DNA of 64,000 nucleotides. It comes from Streptomyces sp. NBC_01276 (GTDB lineage Bacteria; Actinomycetota; Actinomycetes; Streptomycetales; Streptomycetaceae). The stretch covers positions 1 through 64,000 of the forward strand of contig NZ_CP108443.1 in NCBI RefSeq assembly GCF_041435355.1. Reading direction: 5' to 3'. The translations under genes were made by a program, and so were the position numbers. The notes beneath the pieces were generated by a model that was given only the letters and a program-made list of their open reading frames with translations, made no database searches and was not told the origin of the DNA. Below, piece after piece: positions 15,176 to 25,102 of the stretch; position 1 is the first letter of the stretch, and every line of letters begins with the position of its first letter.

Positions 15176-17804
15176 GCCGCTGGACGTCAACGAGCGGCTG
15201 CGCTCGCTCAAGGGGCGCAGCCTCACCTTCGACCGCACCGCGCCGGAGACGGCCCGTACGTACGCGCTGGGCCACAAGGTGTTCCACGACGCCGCCGTCG
15301 CACAGATCGGAGATCTCGCCCCGTACGCCCGGCGGTTGCACGACTGGGCCGACGACTACCGGAGCCGCGGCTGGCCGGCGGACACCCCTTCCTATCTCCT
15401 GCACCACTACACCGCCGCTCTCCTGCACTCCCCCGGCACCGCGGACCGGCTGGCCGCCTTCGCCCTGGACCCGCGGCGCCGGCACCGGCTCCTCGCGGGC
15501 GCCGCCATGGACGTCGCGCTGGCCGACCTGGACCGGGCGGCCCGCGCCACCCCGGGCTCCGCCCCCGCCGACCTCGAAGTCCTCGCCGCGGTGGCCGCGT
15601 CCCGCGAACTCGTCAGCGCCGGGACGCGGCCCCTGCCCCGCACCGTCCTGCGGGCCTTCGTCGGCCTCGGTGACACCCGCCGGGCCCGTGGCCTCGCCCT
15701 GGCCTCCCGGTATCCGCAGACCAAGGCCTCCGCCCTGGCCGACGTCGCCCGCGCCCTCGCCGCCGCAGGCGATCCGGACGCCCCGGCCGTCGCCCTTGAG
15801 GCCCGCGCGTGGGCCCTGGACGCCCTCATGAAGTCGCATCCGGCGGACGGGGGCGAGGAGATGTGTGAATGGGCCGCCGCCGAAACCGCTGTCGCACTCG
15901 TCGAGTCCGGGCAGGGGAAGGAGGCCATGAGGCTGCTCACGCGGGGCGGCTGCGATCGCTTCGACTTCATCACCGCCGCCACCTCCTGTCCGCCACAGGA
16001 CGCCGTGCTGAGGGGTGAGCTGCTGGACGAGGCGGAGTCCCGGACCGGGCGCACGCCGATTGGAGCCCTGCCTGTGCCAGGGGTAACGAGACTCGAAGCC
16101 TCGGCGCTCATCGCGCGCGTCGCCCCGGACCGGGCCGAGAGGATGTACGAGCGGATCGCGCGGCAGATGCTCTCTTCCGAAGCCCGGGCGGAGCAACTCG
16201 CCATCGCCGTCTCCGCCCTGGCCACGGCCAGACCCGCCGAGGCATCCGCCTTCGCGGAGCGGGCCCGCGCCGGGGTCACCGCCATGCTCCGTGCGGACGA
16301 GGGCGTCCCCGATGACGGGTGGTTCCCGTACGTCCTCGAACGGGTGGTCCGGGCCCTGCGGGACACCGGGAACGAGCACCTGGCCGAGCGGCTTCTGGAG
16401 GATGTGCCGCCGGAGCTCCTCGCCGGTCCCGTCGACACCGGATTCGACCTCGCCAATGACGCGGACCACGACGATCCCGCCGTCGAGGCACTGGCACATG
16501 AGGCACTCGCCCGGGCCGAGCGGGGCAGGGGGCCGGAAGCGCGGGAACTGCTGGATGAGGCGCTGCACCGGCATGCGCGGGGAGGTGATCCCGGCGGTTC
16601 GGGCCGGGTGCGCTGGCCGGTGTTCCTGGCCGGTGCGCTCGCCGCGGCCCGGCCCGTGGAAGCGGGCGGAGATGAGCCGGGGCAGCCGATGGGCAGGCGT
16701 ACGTACCGTGTGGGCGACAACCTGGACGCCGACGTCCGTGCGCTCGCCTCCGCGCTCCGGGATCCGGTGGAGCGGACCACGTCCTACGCCTTCGCCTCGC
16801 TCGTCCGCTCGGCGACCGGGCGGCCCGGCTCCGCCGCACGCCTGGCGCGCGCCGCCGCGTCGGCCGCGCGTGCCCTGCCCGTCTCCGTTGGGGCGGGGGA
16901 CGCCAGGGCCCTCGCCGCCCGGGCGCTGGCCCACACGGGCGACGGCCGGGGAGCGGCGGAGATGCTGGAGAGGGCCGTCACACCCACTGAGCGGCTTCTC
17001 CTCGCCCAGGCTCCGTACCGTCGCCGCCGGCTCGCGGTGCCGGCCGGGCTGGGCATCCACCTGCCGAACGAGGTCAGCCGGAGGATCGACGCGGAGCGGG
17101 AGCGGCTCACCGCACGGGCAGCCGCCCTCGGGCCCGGCCGTGCCGACCTTCTGCCGTGGCTCGGCGAGCTGCTGACGGCGGCCCCGGCCTCCGTGCCCGG
17201 CTGCCGGGAGCGGCTCCTGCGGGCCGTGCGCGAGACGGACCCGCCGACGTCGGAGCCCGCCTCGCGTTGGCTGCCCGACAACGACCTCACCCTCGCCCTG
17301 CTGGAGGCGGACCGCACGACGGATCGGCGTGCCGCGGTCCTCGACCGGCTGGACCGTGCGCAGCGGTACGCGGGGCGGGTCGACCCCGACCTCGCCGCCT
17401 TCGCCGGGTTCGCCCTCGTCCGGGCCGCGCTGGGCGACCTCGACGGCGCTCGGGAGGCAGTGGACCGCATGGTTCCCTCCCTGCGGGCGGAGGCCTGCGC
17501 CGTCGTGGCGGGACTGCTGGCCGGGCTGCCCGCGCACCTGCCGACCGGGGGCGCCGAACCTCCGCGGTACCCGTACCTTCCCGTACACCGTTCCCTGGCG
17601 GAGGCAGCGGGGCCGGGGGCGGCCCCCGGCCCCGCCGGCATCCGCGCCGCCCGGGCCTTCGCCCGGGACGCCCTGACCGCGGACCACGGCTGGTACCACG
17701 CGCTGCCCGTACTGGCGCTGCTCGCCCCCGGGGCGGTGCTGCGGGTACGGGACCTGTTCCTCGACCACGGGGGCGGTGCGGAGGAGCAGGGGTTCAGCGG
17801 GTGA
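15176..17804 (+). pseudogene. C-terminal helical region of a STAND/NACHT-type protein, 5'-truncated
   Basis: From about 15176 the frame runs LPLDVNERLRSLKGRSLTFD, then TYALGHKVFHDAAVAQIG and YARRLHDWADDYRSRGWPAD, features found after the NTPase in large actinobacterial STAND proteins. About 800 residues of TPR-like alpha repeats follow (ALADVARALAAAGDPDAPAV and many ALARAER/ARALA helices). No P-loop, caspase, trypsin or other effector domain is present because the 5' part is missing. In-frame codons upstream of 15176 belong to the antisense of the neighbouring gene. It may still be translated, but the NTPase is absent. Family assignment is from pattern memory. Confidence 0.6.
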
Positions 17805-17858
17805 AGCGCACTCCGCGGCCCGGCCGCCATGGCCCGCCCGACGGCCCCGGATCGCCCC

Positions 17859-20684
17859 TCACGTCGCCAGGCGCGCCCCACGGGCCGGGGCGGGGGCCGG
17901 GATCGCGACGCCGGGTGTCGGGGCCGCCGCCCCGGGGGCCGGCGGGGGGCCGGGCTGGGTTGCCGACAGGCGCGCCGCGTGGGTCTGGGCCGCGCGGGCC
18001 ATCGTGTTCAGGGCCGTCACGTCCTCGGGGGCGAAACGGCCCGAGGTGACAGCGGCCGTGACCGCGGCGCCGGCCCGCTCGGCCACCGCCCCGTACGGCT
18101 GCGCCGCACGGCCGGGGCCCTCGGGGAGGTCGTGCGGGGGCAGTTGCCTCCAGGCCTCGCGCAGGGCACGAATGCGGGGGTGGTCCGAGCCCGCCAGTTC
18201 CCGGCCCATGTCGCTCTCTATCCAGGTCCGGAAGGAGCGGGTCACGTCCTCGCCGGCCCGGACCGCTTCCCGGGCCGTGGCGTACGGGGACGGAGCCGCG
18301 GGCTCGTCGTGGCGCCGGGGAGGGCCCTGGGGGCCGGGCTGCTCGGGGGTGCGGCCGGTGAGGCCCCGGCCGTCGTCGTCCGGGGGCCGGTGGGCCTCAC
18401 GGTGGCGGGCGAGCTGGGAGCCCTGGAGGGCCGTGGCCATGAAGCCGGCGGAGACGTTGCCGCTCTCCGGCGGGGCCACCTTGGCGTCGAAGGCGGCCAG
18501 GCGCCTCATGTCCTCGCCGTCGAAGACGTTCCCGGGGAGCATCCGGGAGGCGGCGCCGGTCACGTCGACGGTGTGCCGGCGGCCGTCCGCTTCGAGCTCC
18601 AGCCGGTAACCGAGGTACTGGCGGTGGTCGTCGAAGACCAGCTCGCCCCGCACCGTACCGCCGGCCGTGCGGACGGTGGACTCCATGGAGTCGAGCGCCT
18701 GCGGGAGGCGGGAGACGCGGCCGAGGCAGGCCACGTACGCGTCGCCCTCGATGCCGAGGGAACGGCCCTCGTTGTCGAGTGCTTCGAGGCGGACCCGGCC
18801 GTCGGGCGCGGTCACCGTACCGACGGCCCCGAGGTAGCGACCGCCGTGCGTCACGAGACGGCCGTCGCCGCCGTACTCGGCGTCGTGCGCGCGGCGCAGG
18901 GCGGTGTACTGGGCGTCGTTGTGCAGGACGAAGGGCGCGTCCTTGCCGACCATGAAGACCCTGGCTTCGGGGTCGGACTGGAGGATGATCTCCGCGTTGG
19001 CGATGGCGGCGCCGCCGACGCCCGCGATCACCCAGTCCTTGGCGACGGTCGGGTCGTAGTCGCCGTCGCCGATCTCGTCGCCCATCAGGACGCGGCCGGG
19101 CGCGAGGGCGCAGGCCTGCTCCCAGGCCGCGGTGGCCCGGAGGGTCTCGGTCGCGCCCGCGACGCGCGGGTCCCGCGAGGCGTCCAGGGCTTCGTAGACG
19201 TGCGGGTCGGCGAGCAGTCCGAGGCTCGCCGCAGCCCGGCCTTCGCCGTCGGGGAGCGTGAGGAGGCGGTCGCGGGCCGCCTCGGCTTCGGGGGTGCCGG
19301 CGGCCGTGAGGGCTTCGGTGAGGACGTCGGCCGCTTCGCTTGCCGTCGGCACCCGGCGGTCGGCGCCAGGGATGATTTCGGGCGGGATGCCGGTGGCGAC
19401 CAGTGGGGTGCCCTGGACCTCGACCTTCACCGGCGGGGAGCCGTCGGCCGGGATGATCTCGGCGATGAGGCGGCCCTCCGCGCCGATGCTCAGCTCGGCC
19501 CGTCCGTCGATGACGGGGCCGCGTGCGGCGGCGGTGTCCTCCCAGAGCTGGAGCGCGGCGAGGGGGACCCGGTCCTTCGGGCCGGCGAACTGGTAGGGGT
19601 CGCCCATGCCGCTCTGGCGGAGGTGGCGGACCTGGTCGGCGGACTGGACGATCGCGACGATGGGGTCGACGTGCCAGCGGCCGCGGGCGTCCACTAGCAG
19701 GGCGCCGGGGTCGCGCCCGGCGAGCGCGGCACCGCCGCCGATCATGATCTCGAACCGGGGGTGGCGGCCCTCGGGAAGGGCCGCCTGCCGGGCGCGGAGC
19801 TCGGCGAGCGTGCGGGTGCTGAGTTCGGTGCGCTGCCGGGCGGCTTCGGCGGCCGCCTGGTCCAGTTCCTCGCGGGGGACGGGTGTGCCGTCGGGGCGGA
19901 GGCCGGGCATGGGGTACTCGCCCAGGGCGGCCGCCGGCGGGGTCTGTGCGCGGGCGGCCCGGGCGGCCCGGGCGTCCCGCAGCGCCTGTGCGTCGGCCGG
20001 GTCGAGCCGATCGACGGGTACGGCGAGCACGTCCATCGCGTGACGCGCGTCCCCCTGCAGGTACGGACGGACGAACCTCAGGCGTGCCGTGGCCGCTTGC
20101 TGCTCGGCGATACGGCTGTACGTGTCGTCCGCCGCCGGGTCCGGCCTGAGCCCGGACTCGTCGACGAGGAGGGAGAACCGGTCGCGGGCCTCCTGGCGCT
20201 CGGGGGCGGTGAGCCCGGCGTCGGCCATCCTGTGCGCCAGGTAGTCGAACTCGCCCACCCGGCCGCGGTCCGCCTCCGACAGTTCGAGATGCGCGGGCAG
20301 TGCGGTACCCGCGGCCAGCAGGTTCTCCAGCGGGGCTCGCCCGCCCACCGCGGCCCGTTCCCGCACGGCGAGCAGTTCCCCCAGCTCGCGGGCCAGCAGC
20401 TGCCCGGTCTGTTCCTGCCGCAGCGTGTCCGCGAGCTGGACGACGTACCGGTCGGTCGTGGTGTTGGTGAAGGTGCGGGACGCCAGCTGCTGCGGCAGCG
20501 CCGCGGTGTCCAGGCGCAGCTCGATGGGCTTGCCGGCCGGGTCGCTCAGGAGGAAGAAGCGCCGGCTGTCCTGTTCGGTGAGGGTTCCGCCTCGCAGCTG
20601 TGCGGAGTAGAGGTCCCTCAGGACCGCGGGCATCGCTGCTTCGGCTGCGGCGAGCAGCCGCCCTTCCCCGGTGCTCAGGTCCAC
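17859..20684 (-). CDS. Large T4SS-adjacent protein with two dinucleotide-binding-like motifs
   Basis: A 941-residue protein from GTG 20684, with GGGGGGAT as ribosome site; longer upstream readings would run into the divergent gene. Residues 1-300 are helical and charged. FEIMIGGGAALAGRDPGALL (about 311-330) looks like an FAD-type first strand and loop. WVIAGVGGAAIANAEIILQS (about 551-570) with VFMVGKDAPFVLHNDAQY is a second Rossmann-like site, followed by an oxidoreductase-like C-terminal closure (NVSAGFMATALQGSQLARHR). The last ~200 residues are Pro/Arg-rich, ending APAPARGARLAT. No signal peptide or membrane helix. It lies next to a conjugation cluster and divergent from a zinc-ribbon gene. 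A secreted flavoprotein substrate or a cytosolic accessory are both possible; neither is proven. Confidence 0.6.
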   Translation of the reverse strand: MDLSTGEGRLLAAAEAAMPAVLRDLYSAQLRGGTLTEQDSRRFFLLSDPAGKPIELRLDTAALPQQLASRTFTNTTTDRYVVQLADTLRQEQTGQLLARELGELLAVRERAAVGGRAPLENLLAAGTALPAHLELSEADRGRVGEFDYLAHRMADAGLTAPERQEARDRFSLLVDESGLRPDPAADDTYSRIAEQQAATARLRFVRPYLQGDARHAMDVLAVPVDRLDPADAQALRDARAARAARAQTPPAAALGEYPMPGLRPDGTPVPREELDQAAAEAARQRTELSTRTLAELRARQAALPEGRHPRFEIMIGGGAALAGRDPGALLVDARGRWHVDPIVAIVQSADQVRHLRQSGMGDPYQFAGPKDRVPLAALQLWEDTAAARGPVIDGRAELSIGAEGRLIAEIIPADGSPPVKVEVQGTPLVATGIPPEIIPGADRRVPTASEAADVLTEALTAAGTPEAEAARDRLLTLPDGEGRAAASLGLLADPHVYEALDASRDPRVAGATETLRATAAWEQACALAPGRVLMGDEIGDGDYDPTVAKDWVIAGVGGAAIANAEIILQSDPEARVFMVGKDAPFVLHNDAQYTALRRAHDAEYGGDGRLVTHGGRYLGAVGTVTAPDGRVRLEALDNEGRSLGIEGDAYVACLGRVSRLPQALDSMESTVRTAGGTVRGELVFDDHRQYLGYRLELEADGRRHTVDVTGAASRMLPGNVFDGEDMRRLAAFDAKVAPPESGNVSAGFMATALQGSQLARHREAHRPPDDDGRGLTGRTPEQPGPQGPPRRHDEPAAPSPYATAREAVRAGEDVTRSFRTWIESDMGRELAGSDHPRIRALREAWRQLPPHDLPEGPGRAAQPYGAVAERAGAAVTAAVTSGRFAPEDVTALNTMARAAQTHAARLSATQPGPPPAPGAAAPTPGVAIPAPAPARGARLAT

Positions 20685-20726
20685 TGATCCCCCCGTTTGA
20701 CCTGCCGATTCCGGTATGATCATGCC

Positions 20727-21281
20727 ATGTTGATCACTCGTTCGGCGCAGGAATCGCACCTGTACATGGATCTGCATCCCTGTGGGTGCGGTGCGAACCG
20801 GTTCGACCGGGAGCACCGCGTGGAGGACCACGAGGGCGTCCTGGTCAGCGTGTACGAGGGCGCCTGCCCGGAGTGCGGCAGTACGCGCGTGTTCGAGTTC
20901 GTGTTCTCCGACGACCGGCCGGTCGCGCCCCCGGCCTTCGGCGGCCCCGAGCCGTCGCGGATCATCGATCCGGGGGAGTTCCTGTGGGTCAGCGAACGGC
21001 TCTCGACCGAGTCCAGCCTGCGGCTGTTGAACACCCCGCCCGCCGAGCAGCGCGAAATCCGTCCGAGCGTCGCGTACGGAGCCGCGGCCCTGGAGGAGGT
21101 CATCAAGTTCCTCCCGGAGGGCGCCGACCGGATCCCGCGGGACCTGTTCACCTCCAATCTCGGGCGGGAGAAGTACGAGAAGGACCCGTCACGGTTCACA
21201 CTCAAGGACCTCACCGCCGCCCTGAAACTGGACAGGGACGTCCTGGCCGGCATCGACCACCTCAGCCCCCCGCTGGGCTGA
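20727..21281 (+). CDS. Zinc-ribbon protein divergent from the 941-residue protein
   Basis: A 184-residue protein from ATG 20727 (MLITRSAQES). It has a split zinc ribbon: HPCGCGANRF at about residues 15-24 and CPECGSTRVFEF at about 47-58. The rest is helical, with EPSRIIDPGEFLWVSERLS and RPSVAYGAAALEEVIKFLPE, ending in LKDLTAALKLDRDVLAGID. It starts 43 bases from the 941-residue gene on the opposite strand, so the two share a regulatory gap and possibly a function. A role as partner, chaperone or immunity protein would be consistent with the position, but is inference. A terminator-like hairpin follows. Confidence 0.65.
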   Translation: MLITRSAQESHLYMDLHPCGCGANRFDREHRVEDHEGVLVSVYEGACPECGSTRVFEFVFSDDRPVAPPAFGGPEPSRIIDPGEFLWVSERLSTESSLRLLNTPPAEQREIRPSVAYGAAALEEVIKFLPEGADRIPRDLFTSNLGREKYEKDPSRFTLKDLTAALKLDRDVLAGIDHLSPPLG

Positions 21282-21307
21282 GAGCCCTCCCGCGAGGCCG
21301 AAGGTCG

Positions 21308-21332
21308 CTGCCGCTCCGTCGGGGAGCGGCCT
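21308..21332. terminator. Terminator-like hairpin after the zinc-ribbon gene
   Basis: GCCGCTCC (21310-21317) pairs with GGAGCGGC (21323-21330) over a short GTCGG loop, extended by weaker outer pairs (AAGG/CCTT). It begins about 28 bases after the stop codon at 21281. Confidence 0.65.
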
Positions 21333-21336
21333 TCGA

Positions 21337-21996
21337 CGCAGGCCCCGAGCCCGCCGCCGAGGCCATCGGACGCCTCCGGGATCCGCGGGCGGCGTGCCCG
21401 GCAGGTCCGGCCGGGCCGGCGGTATCCGGATCGGCCGTCCCGGTACCGCGACGCGCACACCGCCACGGAGGTCATCCCCTCCTCCGGCACCACCGCCCCG
21501 GCCCTGGTGACGCCGCAGGCCACCGCCGTGTTCACCGGCACCGTCACCGAAAACTCGGCCGACGCTGCCGCTCGGCGGTGGTGTGTCGGCGCAGGCGTGG
21601 CCGAAGGGCGGCTCCCCCGGCCGGCACCAGGTTCGTCAGTCCGGTTCCGCCCGGGTGCGCCCGGCACGGGCGACGCGGGCGCGGTCTCCGCGGCGGGTGG
21701 AGCACCGGTGGCGGCGGCCGTGGCGCAGCGGGTAGCGGTTGCAGGGGGCAAAGCAGCAGGTCGGCGGCGCGTGCCACGAGCACGCGGTCGAGGATCTCGT
21801 GCGCGGGAAACGGCCCGGCGCCCGGACCCTGCCCGCATCGGGTTGCGGCCCCGGCCGATACCCTCGCAGCGGGCTACAGGGCCTCGGCCAGGGCCAATTG
21901 AGGCCCGCGCCGCCCGTCGCGGCCGGGGCGGGGCCGGACGTCGCCCCCTCCGGTGCACCCGCCGCCCGGAGGAGTCCGCAGAAGACGAAGAAGAGG
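21337..21996. other. 660-bp intergenic stretch upstream of the coupling protein
   Basis: No supported gene. Frames are open on both strands because of the GC content, but have no family features. At 21719-21785 there is a weak tRNA D-arm look-alike with no T-arm, which was rejected. The start signals of the VirD4-like gene are at the end of this stretch. Confidence 0.5.
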
Positions 21997-23751
21997 ATGG
22001 TGGCCCGCGTGGCCGAACACAGGACATCGGCAACCGCCGGACTCGACGACAACTCCGTGCTCGCCCTGTACGGGATCGGCGCCGTGGCGGTGGTCGGTGG
22101 GGCCAGTCTGCTCGCGGGGCCGCTGGCCTCCTTCCTGTCGGGCCGCGGTTGGGCCCGTGCCACCGAGGACCTGCCCACGACCGCGCTGTCGGCGCTGGTC
22201 AAGGGACCGGCCGGCGTATACCAGCCGGCTCCGCCGAGCTGGCTGTTCTACGCCCTGATGGTGGTTCTGGTCCTGGTCCCCTTTCTGGTGTTCCTCAGGA
22301 TCCTCAGGCTGTTCGGCTCGCGCGGCAGCACGGGCGGCGCGCAGTGGGGCGGCCCCGCCATCGAGCGCCGACTGGCCGCACCCGCGGACCCGTTGAAGCG
22401 GGCCAACCGGATCACGGCCGGCCGCGGCATGCGCACCAAGAAGATCCTGGCCGCGCAGCCCAACATCTCCGCCACCGTGTTCGGCGTGCCCGGCTCGTCG
22501 AAGACGACCGGACTGGTCCTGCCCAACGCGGCCGAGTGGCAGGGCCCGCTGGTCGTCACGACCACCAAGGCCGCCGACCTGGACGTCATCTATGCCCGCC
22601 GCCGCGCGTTCGGACCGGTCTGGGTCATCGCTCCGGCCGGCATCCCCGGCCGCGCCACCGACCACTGGTCCCCGGTCGACTACTGCACCGACGCAAAGGC
22701 CGCCGACCGCATGGCCTCCTGGATGGCCGAGGCGTCCGCCTCCGGTGACGACCAGCGGGCCGCACCCTGGATCGACCAGGCCAAGAACGTCCTCAAGGGC
22801 GTTCTGCTCGCCGCGAACCTCTCCGGCACCGGCATCAACGGCATGCGCCGCTGGCTCTCGCTCGGCAAGGACGCCGTCGACCACGTCCGTGCCGTACTCC
22901 TCCAGCACGGCTACGCCGAGGTCGCCGACGACTACGCCTCCCCCTGGCTGCGCCTGCACGAGGACGGAGTCGGCTCCATCCAGTTCAGCCTCAACGTCCT
23001 GGCCCGCGTCTACGCCGACGAAGAGGTACGGGAAACCTGCGCGTCCTCCGACTTCACCGCCGAGCAGTGGCTCGACCGGACCGGCACCATCTGCCTCATC
23101 GCCTCCGAAGCCGACGCCGACCGGTTCGCCCCGCTGCTCACCTCGCTCATCGCCTCCGCCATCCACGGCGCCGAGGCCCGCTACAACGCCACAGGCAAGA
23201 CGCTCGACCCGGGTGTCGGGGTCCTCGTCGACGAGGCCGGCAACATGCTGCGCTACCCGCGGCTGCCGAACATCCTCACCACCGGCCGCGGCATGGGGAT
23301 CACCGTGCTGACCGTGTGGCACGACCTGTCCCAGCTCCGCGACCGGCTCGGCGTGCAGAAGGCCAACACGGTGCTCTCGGCGTCCGGGCTGAGGATGCTG
23401 CTTCCCGGCTGCGGGGACCTGGAGACGCTGAGGTACTTCTCCGGCCTGTACGGGCGCACCGAGGTGCTGAAAACCTCCCACGGCCTGTCCCGGGGCGAGC
23501 GCTCCACCAACACGTCCTCGACCGAGACCGACCTCGCACCCGTCCACTCCCTCCAGCAACTGCCGGACTTCACCGCGATCGCCCAGTACACGAACCTGCC
23601 GCCCGTCAAGGTCCGGATGCGGCTGACGTTCCGCGACAGGGACGTCAAGAGGCTGCTGGCAGTCCCCGCGCCCACGCCGCCGGCCGAGGCCGTCGACCTG
23701 ACCAAGGCGCCCGCGCCCGCCGCCGCCCCCGAGGAGTCCCGCCGTGTCTGA
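21997..23751 (+). CDS. VirD4/TraG-like type IV coupling protein
   Basis: A 584-residue protein starting at ATG 21997 (AAGAAGAGG upstream) or the following GTG. Two membrane helices lie at about 21-47 and 81-105, giving the usual N-terminal anchor. The cytosolic motor has Walker A GVPGSSKTT (163-171; Gly-Lys context altered to SSKT) and Walker B VGVLVDEAGN (407-416). A TTGRGMGITVLTVWHDLSQL segment matches the TraG/VirD4 motif after Walker B. It would receive substrate and feed it to the secretion channel at the inner membrane. It is convergent with, and separated from, the minus-strand channel operon, and overlaps the next gene by 8 bases. Confidence 0.85.
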   Translation: MVARVAEHRTSATAGLDDNSVLALYGIGAVAVVGGASLLAGPLASFLSGRGWARATEDLPTTALSALVKGPAGVYQPAPPSWLFYALMVVLVLVPFLVFLRILRLFGSRGSTGGAQWGGPAIERRLAAPADPLKRANRITAGRGMRTKKILAAQPNISATVFGVPGSSKTTGLVLPNAAEWQGPLVVTTTKAADLDVIYARRRAFGPVWVIAPAGIPGRATDHWSPVDYCTDAKAADRMASWMAEASASGDDQRAAPWIDQAKNVLKGVLLAANLSGTGINGMRRWLSLGKDAVDHVRAVLLQHGYAEVADDYASPWLRLHEDGVGSIQFSLNVLARVYADEEVRETCASSDFTAEQWLDRTGTICLIASEADADRFAPLLTSLIASAIHGAEARYNATGKTLDPGVGVLVDEAGNMLRYPRLPNILTTGRGMGITVLTVWHDLSQLRDRLGVQKANTVLSASGLRMLLPGCGDLETLRYFSGLYGRTEVLKTSHGLSRGERSTNTSSTETDLAPVHSLQQLPDFTAIAQYTNLPPVKVRMRLTFRDRDVKRLLAVPAPTPPAEAVDLTKAPAPAAAPEESRRV

Positions 23752-24259
23752 GCCGCCGATCCATCCCGCCGACCTGTGGGCCGCGCCTCCCGCCGGGCAG
23801 CGGAGCGGACCGCAACGATGGGTCTGGTCGGCCATGGAGCCGCCCGAGCGCCGTCTGCGGATGCGCGAGCTCGCCGAGTGGGTCGGCTGGCTGCGCGCGA
23901 CGTTCGAGCTGCACAACCAGATCACCCACTGCTGGTACCTGCACCCGGTGGTCGTGGAGCACCTGACGGCCCTGTACGCGGCGTGGACGCGTACGTACGC
24001 CGACGAGCAGGAGCCTGCCCGCGAGCTTGCCGAGGCGGACTGGATCAACACCCTGCACGCCTTCACGCCGCGGTTCCAACTGGCCGCGTGCGCGACCGGC
24101 CGCCACCAGGAGGCTCCGCCCGTCCTTCCCCCGCCGCCGGGCGCCGACGACGCCTTCGAGGCGTTCCTGTCGGTGTCCGCGACGATCACGGCGCCCGCCG
24201 CGCATCCGGCGGCCGCCGAGCTCGACCGCCGCGCGGCCGAACTCGATGCCCCGTTGTAG
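23744..24259 (+). CDS. DUF4913-like protein cotranscribed with the coupling protein
   Basis: A 171-residue soluble protein with GTG start inside the end of the VirD4-like gene. The core reads LAEWVGWLRATFELHNQITH, then CWYLHPVVVEHLTALYAAWT. The W-rich pattern with a CW(Y)xHP motif resembles the DUF4913 group often found with actinobacterial mobile elements. No catalytic motif is visible. Translational coupling to the coupling protein suggests a helper or adaptor for substrate delivery. A strong bidirectional terminator follows. Confidence 0.6.
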   Translation: MSEPPIHPADLWAAPPAGQRSGPQRWVWSAMEPPERRLRMRELAEWVGWLRATFELHNQITHCWYLHPVVVEHLTALYAAWTRTYADEQEPARELAEADWINTLHAFTPRFQLAACATGRHQEAPPVLPPPPGADDAFEAFLSVSATITAPAAHPAAAELDRRAAELDAPL

Positions 24260-24284
24260 CGGGGACATCGGCCGGACCGCTCCC

Positions 24285-24315
24285 GAGGCCGTCACCTCTG
24301 CGAGGTGACGGCTTC
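24285..24315. terminator. Bidirectional terminator between convergent genes
   Basis: CCGTCACCTC (24289-24298), loop TGC, GAGGTGACGG (24302-24311): a perfect 10-bp stem that extends further with one wobble. It covers the stop region of the convergent minus-strand pseudogene and follows the DUF4913-like gene by about 30 bases. Confidence 0.85.
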
Positions 24316-24907
24316 GGTCGTTCCCCCGGCACCGGTGGGGTACGCGGACACGGAGTTCTTCGCCGGGAGTGCGGCGATGGCGCGGTGGGTCCGCCGGGCC
24401 GTGTCCGAGGCGGGTCCCAGTACGTCGTTCACGGTGGCCAGCAGGCCGGCCGCCGCCGTCAGGGCCCGGGCCGGCGGGAAGCTGCGCCACAGGCTGTAGG
24501 CGCGCCGGCCCGCCTGGTGGGTGCCGGGGTCGTCGGGGCCCTGGAGCTCGCCGCGCAGGCGGAGGGCGTGCAGGTACCACACCAGGCCGGCTTCCGGACG
24601 ACCGGTGAGATCGCGAGGTAGCCGCGGATCTCCCGGACCTGGATGGTGTCGAGGTGCAGTTCGCCGAACTCGGCCGTGACGGCGGAGTCCAGCTCCTCGG
24701 CCAGCAGGACGGCTTCGTCCTCCCGGCCGGCGGCGACCGCACTGCGGATCGCGGCCGAGGCGTCGTCGAGGCGGACGGTGTCGACGGGCGGGGGCGCGGC
24801 CACTGCCGCGGGGCCCGGCTCCCCGGCGCCGGGGTCTTCGGCGCCGGGGTCTTCGGCCCAGAGCGCAGGGCTGACGGCGCCCAGGAGTGGTACAGCTGCC
24901 CAGTCAT
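24292..24907 (-). pseudogene. TPR-like protein, paralogue of 33495-34181, two frameshifts
   Basis: Pieced together from ATG 24907, the reading is MTGQLYHSW, then a shift to GAVSPALWAEDPG, REDEAVLLAEELDSAVTAEF, GELHLDTIQVREIRGYLA, a second shift, then GLVWYLHALRLRGELQGPD and RRAYSLWRSFPPARAL. The intact paralogue at 33495-34181 has the same order (VLYHPWGVVSPAFWAG; HLDTIQVREIRGYLAGLTGD; GLDWYLRTLRLRARL). Adding one G near 24885 and one near 24612 would restore a single frame. It is either a pseudogene or the victim of two base-call errors. The family looks like short TPR-type helices; its exact role in the T4SS cluster is unknown. Confidence 0.75.
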
Positions 24908-25102
24908 GGTCGTGCTCTCCCGCTCCTCGGGTTCGTCACCGGGCACACCGGCCCGAGACCCGCCGCCGGGCGGAGCGCGACCGCCTCGCCCCTGTGGCCG
25001 GTGGGTCGCGCCCCGGCCGTCGTACGGGGCGACCCGGGTCAGCACGGTGCGGGCCCCGAACGGCGGTCCGCCGGGGCCGTGGGCCGCTCCGCGAGTGCGT
25101 AC

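Noticed and set aside
14640-17768. A 1042-codon open reading on the minus strand across the STAND-type gene
   Set aside because: It is the antisense of the plus-strand helical-repeat reading, has no domain, and is open only because of GC bias. Only its last ~170 codons are real, as part of the HEAT-like gene.
20697-20720. TTGACC ... TATGAT promoter for the zinc-ribbon gene
   Set aside because: The spacing is only 12 bases, too short for a normal sigma-70-type promoter, so it is not listed as a feature.
21719-21785. tRNA-like D-arm (GTGGCGCAGCGGGTAGCGG)
   Set aside because: No T-arm with GTTCRA, no good anticodon arm or acceptor stem could be built.
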